A stretch of DNA of 39,169 nucleotides from an uncultured Hyphomicrobium sp. (GTDB lineage Bacteria > Pseudomonadota > Alphaproteobacteria > Rhizobiales > Hyphomicrobiaceae), in contig NZ_CADEFI010000015.1 in assembly GCF_902826555.1 (NCBI RefSeq), positions 40,677 to 79,845 on the forward strand, read 5' to 3'. Under the pieces are notes generated by a model. It saw only the letters and a program-made list of their open reading frames with translations, was not told the origin of the DNA and did no database searches. Below, in pieces: positions 8,256-18,100 of this stretch (position 1 is its first letter; the number at the start of each line of letters is the position of its first letter). The translations under genes were made by a program, and so were the position numbers.

Positions 8256-10331
8256 TCACGTGTGCCAGTGGAAATCGCGGTCCGTGAGGTCGTAGCCGCT
8301 CACGACCTCGAGCTCGAACTCCGCCTGGCTGTCGTAATCGGTGTTTCCGGCAACGATTCTGACCGTGTTGCCATCGTCTTGCTGCTCGTAGACAATCTTC
8401 ATCTGGCCGGGCCTGGTGAAGTCGTCCTGCTCACGTATCAGGACGAATTTCTTGATGCCCTGATCCTCGAACAGATCTTCGTAGGCGTCAGCGAACTCCC
8501 TGCTGATTTCGTCGAGGTCGATGCGGTCGCCGACCTCGAAATCGAGAATGCGGTCGCGATATCCGGGGCCGACTCCGATGGAGACCGATGAGCGGAATAC
8601 AAACAGATCCGCGCCGAGGCCGCCGGTCAGCTCGTTCGGCCGGTCGTTGGCGATGATGGTATCGTCGCCCCTGCCGCCTATCGCGTGCTCGAAGTTCAGG
8701 ATGCGATCAGATCCGATCTCGTCGCTGGAGGCGGTCTCGGCTTCCAGGTCGATTACTGCGTCGGCCGTCGTTTCCGAGATGTCGTAGGTGTCGTTTCCAT
8801 CGCCGCCGTCGTAGACGTCGTTCGCATCGAAGGGGGTTGCGACGATCGTATCGTCTCCCGCGCCGGCGTCGACTTTGTCGGAATTCTCTCCGCCCACGAT
8901 CACGTCGTTGCCGTCGCCGCCCTCGATGTCGTCGCAACCAGCATTGCCCATCAGAGTGTCGTCGCCGGCGTCGCCACGAAGGGCGTCGTCCCCGTCGCCT
9001 CCCGAGACGGTATCGTTGCCGTCTCCGCCTTCGATGTCATCGCTGCCGGCGTCGCCCATCAGGATGTCGTTGCCGGCGTCGCCGCGAAGCGTGTCGTCTC
9101 CGTCCCCTCCCGAGATTGTGTCGTTGTCGTCGCCGCCGGAGATCGTGTCGTCGCCTTCCTCTCCAAGCAGGATGTCGTCACCTTCCTCACCGAAGATCTG
9201 ATCGTTGCCGGTCCCGCCAAAGACCTTGTCGTTGCCGGCGCCGGCAAAGATCACGTCGTCGCCGCCTTCGCCGTAGATCACGTCGTCGCCGTCGCCGCCC
9301 AACAGGCGGTCGTTTCCGTCGCCGCCATAGATGACGTCGTCCGACTCGCGGCCGATGACGAGATCGTCACCTCCAAGCGCGTAGATCACATCGATTTGAG
9401 GCGTGCCGAGCAATGTCTCGGACGACGGGGTGCCGATGATGGGCGCGTTCACCGGCGGGAGCAGATCCATCTTGGCGACCTGCTTTACGAAGGCGGAGCC
9501 GTCGCTGATCTGATATGTGAATGTGACGTTCGACGTGTCGCCGTAGAGTGGCGTGTAAACGAAGCTGCCGTCCGCCTTCTGTACGATCTTTCCGGACGAC
9601 GGTGTGATGGCGCGGACGCTGAGGACGTCTCCATCGGGATCCGAAGCGTGCCGCAGGAGATCGGCGAGCGCGATTGTTACGGATTGATTGGCAAATGCGG
9701 CCCCCAGAACGACGGGCGCCGTGATGATGGGAAGGCGGTTACGCGGAGATGTATCCGTGTCGTCGTCATCATCTTCGTCGTCTGTTTGGCCCGTATCGTC
9801 GTCGTTTTGATCGCCACTCAAATCTCCGCCGCTTGCCGGTGCACTGCCCGCGATCGCGTCATCGGGTATGAAGATGCTGATGTTCGAGCCCGGTTGCGCG
9901 CCATAGAGGGCCTCGTTGTCGTTGCCGGCGGGCGGCAGGCCGGACGAGCGCCGGTTGAGTGCGACGTCTTCAGGCTCGAAGTTGTTCGGCTCGGATTGAA
10001 TGAGGGTGGAGCTGCCTTTCCGTTGCAACGGCTCTATTTCCTCGGCGTCTGTCACCTCGTTGAGGGTGTTGGTGTCCTCCAGGGTGGCGACCGTTTCCGG
10101 CTCCGGCGGTACGGAGGTGGCGTCATGGCCCTTCGGTGCCGCGGGGCCGGCGACTTTCTGCGGCTCTTCGCCGAACAGGAGCGTCTTGACGAGCACCAGC
10201 GCGTTGAAGAGCACCACGGCAATGCTCGAGCTCAGGATCGGCTTGCTACCGCTCCCGGACTCATCGATCTCGTATCGACGGCGGGGCGTTCCATCTTCAT
10301 TGAAGGCATTCGGATCGGCAGGCATCGTCAT
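8256..10331 (-). CDS. RTX calcium-binding repeat protein with N-terminal membrane segment
   Basis: This 691-residue protein lies between the exporter ABC gene and its HlyD partner, so it is a likely substrate or accessory of the same type I system. An unusual hydrophobic segment (about 31-53) follows a polar N-terminus, then an acidic linker (about 55-210, with a run of Asp/Glu near 190). A cadherin-like module containing DPDGD and FTYQISDG follows (about 215-290). A long block of GGxGxDxL nonapeptides forms a calcium-dependent beta-roll (about 300-520). The C-terminal part (NELTGGLGADLFVF, then DFEVGDRIDLDEIS) resembles the region before type I signals in serralysin-like proteins. Two adjacent 36-residue copies occur within the roll. 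The start at 10331 has a GGAGG ribosome site. No enzymatic domain is visible; the N-terminal helix could keep it membrane-tethered. Confidence 0.85.
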   Translation of the reverse strand: MTMPADPNAFNEDGTPRRRYEIDESGSGSKPILSSSIAVVLFNALVLVKTLLFGEEPQKVAGPAAPKGHDATSVPPEPETVATLEDTNTLNEVTDAEEIEPLQRKGSSTLIQSEPNNFEPEDVALNRRSSGLPPAGNDNEALYGAQPGSNISIFIPDDAIAGSAPASGGDLSGDQNDDDTGQTDDEDDDDDTDTSPRNRLPIITAPVVLGAAFANQSVTIALADLLRHASDPDGDVLSVRAITPSSGKIVQKADGSFVYTPLYGDTSNVTFTYQISDGSAFVKQVAKMDLLPPVNAPIIGTPSSETLLGTPQIDVIYALGGDDLVIGRESDDVIYGGDGNDRLLGGDGDDVIYGEGGDDVIFAGAGNDKVFGGTGNDQIFGEEGDDILLGEEGDDTISGGDDNDTISGGDGDDTLRGDAGNDILMGDAGSDDIEGGDGNDTVSGGDGDDALRGDAGDDTLMGNAGCDDIEGGDGNDVIVGGENSDKVDAGAGDDTIVATPFDANDVYDGGDGNDTYDISETTADAVIDLEAETASSDEIGSDRILNFEHAIGGRGDDTIIANDRPNELTGGLGADLFVFRSSVSIGVGPGYRDRILDFEVGDRIDLDEISREFADAYEDLFEDQGIKKFVLIREQDDFTRPGQMKIVYEQQDDGNTVRIVAGNTDYDSQAEFELEVVSGYDLTDRDFHWHT
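8898..9113 (-). repeat. Tandem 108-bp (36-residue) duplication in the RTX block
   Basis: Two adjacent in-frame copies (9113-9006 and 9005-8898) encode the same string of four RTX nonapeptides, starting SGGDGDD and ending EGGDGND, with only a few changes. One change is Ser to Cys in the second copy. This is a recent internal duplication and a likely site of length variation between strains. Confidence 0.8.
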
Positions 10332-10351
10332 GGGAGGCCTCCAACTCTTTC

Positions 10352-12100
10352 CTATGCGGCGGGACGCGGTGCCGGATGCGCGATGACGTTCTTCGAGGCG
10401 GCGGCGGTCTGCTGCTGGAGGATCTCATCCCGGGGTCCAAATGCCGCCAGGCGCCCGTTCTGCACCACGCCGAGCATGTCGACGGCGGCAAGGGCGCTCG
10501 GTCTATGCGCGACCACGACCACGATACCGTTGCGCGCCCTGACACCAAAAATGGCCTGGGTCAGAGCCGCTTCGCCTTCGGCGTCGAGATTGGAGTTCGG
10601 CTCGTCCAAAATGACCAGGAAGGGATCGTTGTAGAGGGCTCGGGCGAGTGCCACGCGTTGGCGTTGGCCTGCCGAAAGCGCGGTGCCGTTCGGGCCGAGG
10701 GGAGTTTCATAGCCCTGGGGCAGACGCACGATCAGCTCGTGAACGCCCGCGGCCTTGGCCGCGGCCAGGATCTTGGCTCCGTCCGCGTTGGGCTCCAGCC
10801 GGCAGATGTTCTCGCTCACCGTCGCATCGAGCAGCGCCACCTCTTGCGGCAGATAGCCGATGTACTGGCCGAGATCGTCGGGGGCCCACTGAGTGAGATC
10901 GGCTTCATCGAGCCGGACGTTGCCACGCAGCAGGGGCCAGACGCCGGTTAGGCCCCTGGCGAGCGTCGACTTGCCGCCGCCGCTCGGGCCGATGATGCCC
11001 GCCGCCTGTCCCGCGCGCAGCTCGAACGCGGCGTCACTCAGCACGACCGTTCCATTCGAGGGAGCTGCGACCGTGATGCGCTCCACCTTGAGGCTGCGCT
11101 GGGGACGCGGCAGCTGGACGGAATGGGGAGTATCCTCGATGGCCGTCAACGTCTCCGACAGGCGCGCGTAGCTCTTGCGCGCCGCGACCACGTTCTTCCA
11201 CTGGCTGATGGCCATGTCGACGGGTGCCAATGCGCGGGCGGCTGCAACGGAGGCGGCGATGATCGATCCGGCCGTGAGGTCGCCCATGATGGTTAGATAT
11301 GCGCCGAGGCCGAGCACGGCGGATTGCAGCACCATGCGCAGCACCTTCGAGATTCCGCTCAGGGTGCCGGTGATATCGGTGGTCCGCGTCTGCAGGTCGA
11401 GGTGCTCGGAATTGGCCTTGGCGAAGCGCGCGATGGCGCGTCCGGAAAAGCCCATGGCGCGAATGACTTCGGCGTTGCGGGCGTGCATGTCGATGAGCGC
11501 ACTGCGCGACAATGCGGCCTGCTGGAGCGACGAGCTGTGCTTCTGCGTTAGAATTTCGGTCAGGATCGTGAGCGTGGTCAGAATGAGCGCGCCCGCGAAC
11601 GTCATGATACCGAGCCACGGGTGCAGGAAGTAGACGAACGCCAGATAGAGCGGCATCCATGGAAGATCGAAAAGCGCCAGCGGACCCTGTCCGCCGAGAA
11701 ACTGACGAATGGTGTCGACGTCGCGTCCGCGCTCGGCGGCCTCGGGCGTGGAAAATCCGAACCGGGGCATGTCGATCGTGACCCGATGGGCCAGCGGAGC
11801 GAGCATGTGATCGAGGCGGGCGCCGAGCCGGACCAGGATCTGGGAGCGGCTGACGTCGAGAAGACCCTGTGTCAGATAAAGACCGATGGCGAGCGCCGAC
11901 AGCGCCAACAGCGTCGGAACGCTGTGGCTCGTGAGCGCGCGGTCGTAAATCTGCAGCATGTAGAACGAGCCCGTCAGCGCGAGCACATTCACCACGCCGG
12001 AAATGAGGAAGATGAAGAGGAATACTTTGCGTATTCCTTTGATCTCCGATAACGGCGTCTTACGTTTCGCACCTGACTTCTTATTGATTTTACGGGCCAT
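10352..12100 (-). CDS. prsD: Type I secretion ABC transporter (PrtD/PrsD family)
   Basis: This 582-residue inner-membrane exporter fuses a membrane domain (helices from about residue 25 to 300) to an ATPase domain. Walker A is GPSGGGKST (371-379), the signature is LSAGQRQR (from 475), Walker B and catalytic Glu lie in VILDEP (about 495), and the H-loop follows in VVAHRPSAL. It has no N-terminal C39 or C39-like domain, which places it with the PrtD/PrsD exporters of RTX proteases and glycanases rather than HlyB. The ATG at 12100 has an AGGGAGGG ribosome site. It is 90 bp downstream of the peroxidase gene and 20 bp upstream of the second RTX gene, implying one transcript. It is the likely exporter of both RTX proteins. 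Confidence 0.95.
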   Translation of the reverse strand: MARKINKKSGAKRKTPLSEIKGIRKVFLFIFLISGVVNVLALTGSFYMLQIYDRALTSHSVPTLLALSALAIGLYLTQGLLDVSRSQILVRLGARLDHMLAPLAHRVTIDMPRFGFSTPEAAERGRDVDTIRQFLGGQGPLALFDLPWMPLYLAFVYFLHPWLGIMTFAGALILTTLTILTEILTQKHSSSLQQAALSRSALIDMHARNAEVIRAMGFSGRAIARFAKANSEHLDLQTRTTDITGTLSGISKVLRMVLQSAVLGLGAYLTIMGDLTAGSIIAASVAAARALAPVDMAISQWKNVVAARKSYARLSETLTAIEDTPHSVQLPRPQRSLKVERITVAAPSNGTVVLSDAAFELRAGQAAGIIGPSGGGKSTLARGLTGVWPLLRGNVRLDEADLTQWAPDDLGQYIGYLPQEVALLDATVSENICRLEPNADGAKILAAAKAAGVHELIVRLPQGYETPLGPNGTALSAGQRQRVALARALYNDPFLVILDEPNSNLDAEGEAALTQAIFGVRARNGIVVVVAHRPSALAAVDMLGVVQNGRLAAFGPRDEILQQQTAAASKNVIAHPAPRPAA

Positions 12101-12190
12101 TTCGAACCTACCCTCCCTCTACGGATCCCCGCCGCGGTTCTTCCGACGCGCGAAAGAAGGAATGTGATCTCTCGCGCGTCAGGCGCTTCT

Positions 12191-15100
12191 TCAGGTGACG
12201 AAGTCGTTGGTCGTGAGGACGCGGCCGACAACCGTGATGGCAAAGTCGACGTCCGTCTGTCCGTCGGTATTGCCTTCGACGATGGTATCTCCGTCGACGA
12301 CGTGGAGGCGCACCTGGCCAGCCTGATTGAAGGCGGCGTTCGTGAACGAGAAGTCGTCTCCGGTCGGCAGGTTGAGGCTCTGGAAGAGCGGCCGCAGGTC
12401 GATCTGGTCGCCCTGCTGGAAGCCGACGATCTCATCGCCGTCCGCATTCGCCACCGACGTGAACACGAAGGTGTCGTTGCCGCCACCGCCGTCGAGGACA
12501 TTGACGCCTGCACCGGCGATGATGGTGTCATTGCCGCCACCGCCGACGACGTTCTCGATGCCCGTCAGCGTATCGGTGCCTGACTGGGCGCCGGTCGCAG
12601 TGCCCGAGGCCAGGTCTACCGTGACGCCTTGCGACAGCGCTTCGAGATTGAGCGTGTCCGTGCCCGCGCCGCCGTGGATGGCGTCATTGCCGTCGCCGAC
12701 GGAGGCGAAGATGGTGTCGTTGCCGTCGCCGGCATTGATCACGTCGCGGCCTTCGTGGCCCCAGATGAGATCGTTGCCCGCGTCGGCATAGATGGTGTCG
12801 TCGCCCGATCCGGCGAGGACGGTGTCGTCACCGGTTCCGCCGAAAATGGTGTCCTTGCCGGCGTTACCGATCAGGATGTCATTTCCGTTGCCACCGACCA
12901 GCGTGTCGTCGCCGTCGCCACCGGCGAGATTATCGTCTCCGTCGAGGCCGAACAGCGTATCGTCACCGGCTCCGCCAGAGAGCGTGTCGTTGTTGACGCC
13001 GCCCGCGTAGGTGTCGTTGGCGGAAGTTCCCAGGTAGACCACGAACGGAAGGGCGGGATTGCCCGTGGTCGGGGTTTGCGGGTTGTCGTCGTCGTCATCC
13101 GAATCGCAGGAGCTGTCGTCGTCTTCGTCGTCGTCCGAGTCGTTGTCATCGTCGTCGGAATCGCCGCCCGAGTTGTCGTCATCGTCCTGATCATCGTCGT
13201 CGCTGCCGGTGTCGTCGTCATCATCGTGATCGTCGTCGTCCTCGTCGTCATTGCCGGACGGGCTGGTAGGCGCCTCCTGAATGACCGGTGTCCCCGTGCT
13301 CGAGAACGTGATCGAGTTCTTTCCATTGGAGAGCGTCTTCGTCCCGTCATCGTTTGTTGTGGTCGTGTAGCTGGCGAGCAATTGGCCCGCCGCGAGCTGG
13401 ATCACGTCCTGCGGTCGCAGCGTGCCGATCAGGACGTCGTTGCCACCCTTCGACTTGAAGACGATGCGGTGCGCCGACGTGAGACTCGAGATATCGATAA
13501 CGTCGCCGCCGCGCGTTCCCTCGATGGTGATCGTGTTGAGCGCGAGCGAGGTGGTCGTGAAATCGCCGATCACACGGATGGTGTCGCCGAGCTCGATTGT
13601 GCCATCGCTGTTGGCGCGCAGCTGGCGCCCGTTGATGGCAATCTCCTCAACGTTGTCAACCAGAGCGATACGGTCCGCGTTCACCGGTGCAGCATTGCCG
13701 ATGGTGCGCGTGACGACGATCTCCGCTCCGCCGGTGTTGAGGCCGATGGCGGCGGCCTCGGCCGCGGTGTAGATCGTGAAGACCTCGGCGATATCGGACT
13801 GGCCATTGATCTCGAGCGTGTCGTTGCCGGCGCCGCCATTGATCGTGTCGCGTCCGTCTCCTGTGTACCAGAAGATGGTATCGTCGTCGGCGCCGCCGTT
13901 GATGGTGTCGTTACCGGTGCCGCCGGTGAGGGCGTCGCGGCCAGCGCCGCCATTCAACGTATCTGCGCCGCCGAGACCGATCAGGATATCGTCGCCGCCG
14001 GCGCCATTGAGCGTCTCGTTGCCTCCAAGACCGCGGATGGCCTCGTCAGCCGCGGTGCCGTTGACCGTTGCTCCGGCTGCCGGGGCGACGATCAGGCCGG
14101 CGGCGGCCTCTGCTTGCGCAAGGGTGAAGGTCGGGGTGCCGGTAAAGCGAAGTGTCTCGACGTTGATCAACTCGTCCTCATCGCCGGTCGTGCCGTCGAT
14201 GACGAGGAGGTTGCCGCGTTCCGAGATCTCGAAGGTGAAGTTACCGATTGCTCCCACAAAGTCGGCGCGGTCGTTGCCGTTGCCTCCATCGATGATGTCG
14301 TTGCCGGGTCCGCCGTTCAGAATATCGGCGCCATTACCGCCGAACAGTTGATCGTCGCCCGCGCCGCCGTTCAGCTGATCCTGACCATCGAGGCCAAAGA
14401 TCTGGTCGTTGCCGCCGAGGCCGTCGATTATGAACACGTTATTTGCGACGTCGACGAGGATGTCGTCGCCGTTTGTGGCGCCGTCGTTCGGCGGATTGGC
14501 GAGGCCATCCGCAAACAACGTAACCTCGGCAATCGTGAACACGGCGAGTGGGTTCGTGACGGCGCCGGTCGTCGGATTGATGTCGGCCTCGCTTGCGACG
14601 AAGATGACGGTCTCGATGCCGACGATCTCGTCTTCCTCACCGGTTGCCGTGCGAATGATCTCGATGCCGCCTTCGGGCGTGCGCTCGAACGTGAACTCGC
14701 CGACGTTGCCGATGAAGATGGCGGTGTCGGTTCCGGTGCCGCCATCCAGGAGGTCGTCTCCCGCGCGGCCGATCAGGACATCGTTTCCGCCAAGGCCGAA
14801 GATGTCGTCTGCCAAAGGCGTACCAAAGATCACGTCGTCGCCCGGTGTACCGAGGATGGCTCCGTCCTCAGGAATGGCCGTTCCGCCCACGGCATTGGTC
14901 GGCGCGGAGGTGACCGTCTCCTGGACACCGTCGCCGTCCTTGAAGCGCGCCACGACCTTGACCCTGAGACCGGCCTCAGCATCCGTCAGCGTGAACTGCG
15001 TGCCGGTAACGGGTGCGAATTCGTCGGCGACGACGTTCTGGATGTTCTCGAACACGCCCGTGCCAGGCTCGAGCTCGACCTGCCAATAGAAGACGATCTC

Positions 15101-18100
15101 GGTGCTGATTCCGTCGGCGTCGCTAATTCCAAGGCTCGAAGCACGCAGAACGGTTCCCACCTCGACAATGGTATCGGTGCCGACCGGGGTGAGGACGTTG
15201 CCCGGTCCCACGACAGAAAGCGTCGGCGCGCCGGTGGCAATCGAGTTGTCGTGGTTAGCAATCTTGATGGTGCCGTCGGCGAACATCAGGCGCTCGATGT
15301 TCTTCAAGCGGTCTTGGCCGTCGATACCGAACTCGCCCGTGACGACGGTCCCGTCGGGGTCGACGGAGAGGTGCGTGACGGTGATGAAGCCGTCGCCGTC
15401 CAGATCTTCCGCCCTTTCCGTGAGTGGATCGGCGCTCTGGTCGTACCCCTCGATCTCATATTGCGACATCTCGGCCGAGAATTGGGCGATGTCGACGTTG
15501 TCGATGTCGCTCTGGTTGCTCGGACCGTTGACGATGGTCTCGCCGTTCGGGCCCTGCTGCCAGTCCACGATCTCGCGAACGATGTGGAGCTGCTTGACCT
15601 TGATCTCGCCGCTGAACATGCGCTCGTGGAGCGCCGCCATGCCGTCGACGCTTTCGAGGACGGTATCGGTGACGTTGCCCGATATATCGAGGGCTCTGAC
15701 TTCGATGCGCACATTGAGCCAGAGGTTGCCGTCGATGAGGTCGTTGCCGCCGCGCCCCTCGATGATGTCGCTGCCCGACCCGCCGAGCAGGATGTTGCCG
15801 GCAGAGAAGCGGTTGTCGCCTGCTTCGTTGATCGGACCCAGCCAGGCATCGAGACCGCGGAACAGCGAAACGTTCCAGTCCTTGAGAGCGTGATCGAGCG
15901 CGGCTTCGTTGTTGGCAGCTACCGCGCCGCCCGCGCCAAGGTCGTCCTGGTCGTCGCCGCGCAGAATGTCAGCTTCGCGCGAGCCGGAGAGGGCCTCCAT
16001 CTGCGCGTAGCGGTCGAGGATGGCGCCGGGCGAGGCAGGCGTGGACGGGGGCGCAAACAGGCGGAGATTCATATCCGCTTCGATGCCGTACGCGTCGTTC
16101 TTGTAAGTTGCCCAGTCGAAGCCGAACTGGCCGAAGAAGCGGTCGGTGCCGTAGCCGCCGACCATAATGTCATCGCCCTGCTCGGCGTCGAAGTCGGCGT
16201 TGCCGCCGGTCGACACGAGAACGTCGTGGCCGATGACAGGGCTATCGACGGAGCGCTTGATGGGCAGGCCCTGAATGAGGTCGCCGTTGTCGCCGAGCAT
16301 CAGGCCGTTGTCGAGGCCGGACTCGAGCCAGTCGTTGCCCTCGCCGCCGATCAGGGTGTCCTCGTCGGCGCCACCGGCGCCGAAATCGTCGCCCTGGCCG
16401 AGAAGAATCTCGTCGAGGTCGTCGCCGGCCCAGACGAAGTCGCGGCCGGTGTCGGTGATGATGAGGTTGATGCCTTGACCCGCCGTGACGACGTCGTCGC
16501 CGGCGCCGGCGCGAATCTCGTCATCGCCGAACTGATCGGTGATGATGTCGTCGCCGTCACCGCCGAAAATGAAGTCGTTGCCGATTCCACCTTCGAGCCG
16601 GTCGTCGCCGCCGTCGCCCCACAGCGTGTCGTCACCCTCGTCGCCGATCAGCCAGTCATTGCCTTCGGTGCCGCCGAGCACGACGTGCTCGCCGCCGATG
16701 AACTTGAGAAGGCTGTAACCGTCGGGTGTGGTCTCGCGGCTGACTTTCAGACCGCCGTTGATGGCGCCGAGGAACGGATCGAGCTCGCTGGCGTCGGGAT
16801 CGGCGCTGCCGAGCCCGTGGTTGAACTGCTTCGTCTGGTCAACCTCGAGCTGGTAGTCCATCGCCTTGAACACGTTGCCCGGAAGATGGGTCGCGTTGGT
16901 GTTGCGGGCGATCAACTCGGCGAACTTGTTGTTCTCGAGCTGGGCCGTGAGATTCAGGTTGGCGAGGCGCGAGAGGTAGTAGAAGCGGTCGCCGTTCTGC
17001 AGGTTTTCGAGCTGGACCTCGAAGACGAAGTTGAAGGTGGTGCCCAGCATACCGCCGAAGGCCATCTGCTCCTCGGCGAGGCCGCCGATCCAGAAGTCGA
17101 CGTCGTTGAGGCCGCCCAGCGAACCGCCGGCGTAGGCGTTACGGGCGTTAAGGAAGTCTAGGCGGTCCTGCCGTTCCGCAAGCGTCTCGCCTGGAGTGCC
17201 GAATACGAGGTTCCAAGCCGCGTCACGCCTCTGCTCGACGGTGAGATCGGGATCGTCGGGGCTCGCGGGCAGAAGCGAGCTATGCGTGCCGTAGGCGGCG
17301 ATGAAGTTGACGATCGAGGCGGGGTTCTTGAGGTTGGCAGCGAAGTCGACCCAGCTTACGTAGGGGCGAACCTGGCTATCGCCAGAACCCTGGTAGAACT
17401 CGGTGCGGGCCGCATTGAGCTTCGGCACGCCGGTCTCGCGGCCGCGAGCGATGTTGATCGCGGCCAGATCGAGCGGCAAGCCGACCAGGTTGTTGCGCAA
17501 GGCTTCGGTGACGAACTCGTCGATCTCGTTGCCGACAACGCGCGTCATGCCGCGCGCGATGGCGCCGGCCGCGGCTTCGGCGTCGACGCCGCTGTTGGCG
17601 AACTCGATGGGATTGAGGAAGGCTTCGATGAGGCCAATCTGCTCAGCGTCGGGTCCCGTCGCGCCGCCGGATCCAACGACGTTATTGTCCTCGTCGAGGC
17701 GGTCGACGGTCTCGGTCAGCATCGAATGGCCGAAGCGATACACCGTGTGGGCGAACTCGGACAGAATCGCGGAGTCGAGCTGGCCATTGTAGTCGTTGAA
17801 GACGTTGACGAACGGCTGCACCGTGCGCGCGAACTCCTCGAACACGAGATGCTGATATTGCATCTCAGTCGGAACCTTGGCGGCCTGGAACAAGCGCTCG
17901 CCGTCCCAAACGACGTTGCCGACCGTGGCGGCACCCAAGGTGGCGGCCGTCAGATCGACGTCGAGCCATTCATTGAGGAATTCGAGCTTGTTGGTGGCGT
18001 CCGCCGCCAAGCGTCCGTCGGCAAGCTCTGCCGGAGTCGCCGCGGCGACGACGGCAGCCGCGGCCTGAGCCTCGCTCAGGACGAGGTTCTTGATCAGGTC

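Noticed and set aside
8898-9340. Regularly spaced short repeats that could suggest a CRISPR array.
   Set aside because: The units are about 27 bp with no unique spacers and encode RTX nonapeptides in frame.
12629-17161. A 1510-codon open frame on the plus strand, and other long plus frames at 17282-19057 and 8685-10634.
   Set aside because: They are antisense to the RTX genes. The GC-rich, repetitive RTX sequence keeps the opposite strand open, and the translations are low-complexity Val/Ala/Asp strings with no domain.
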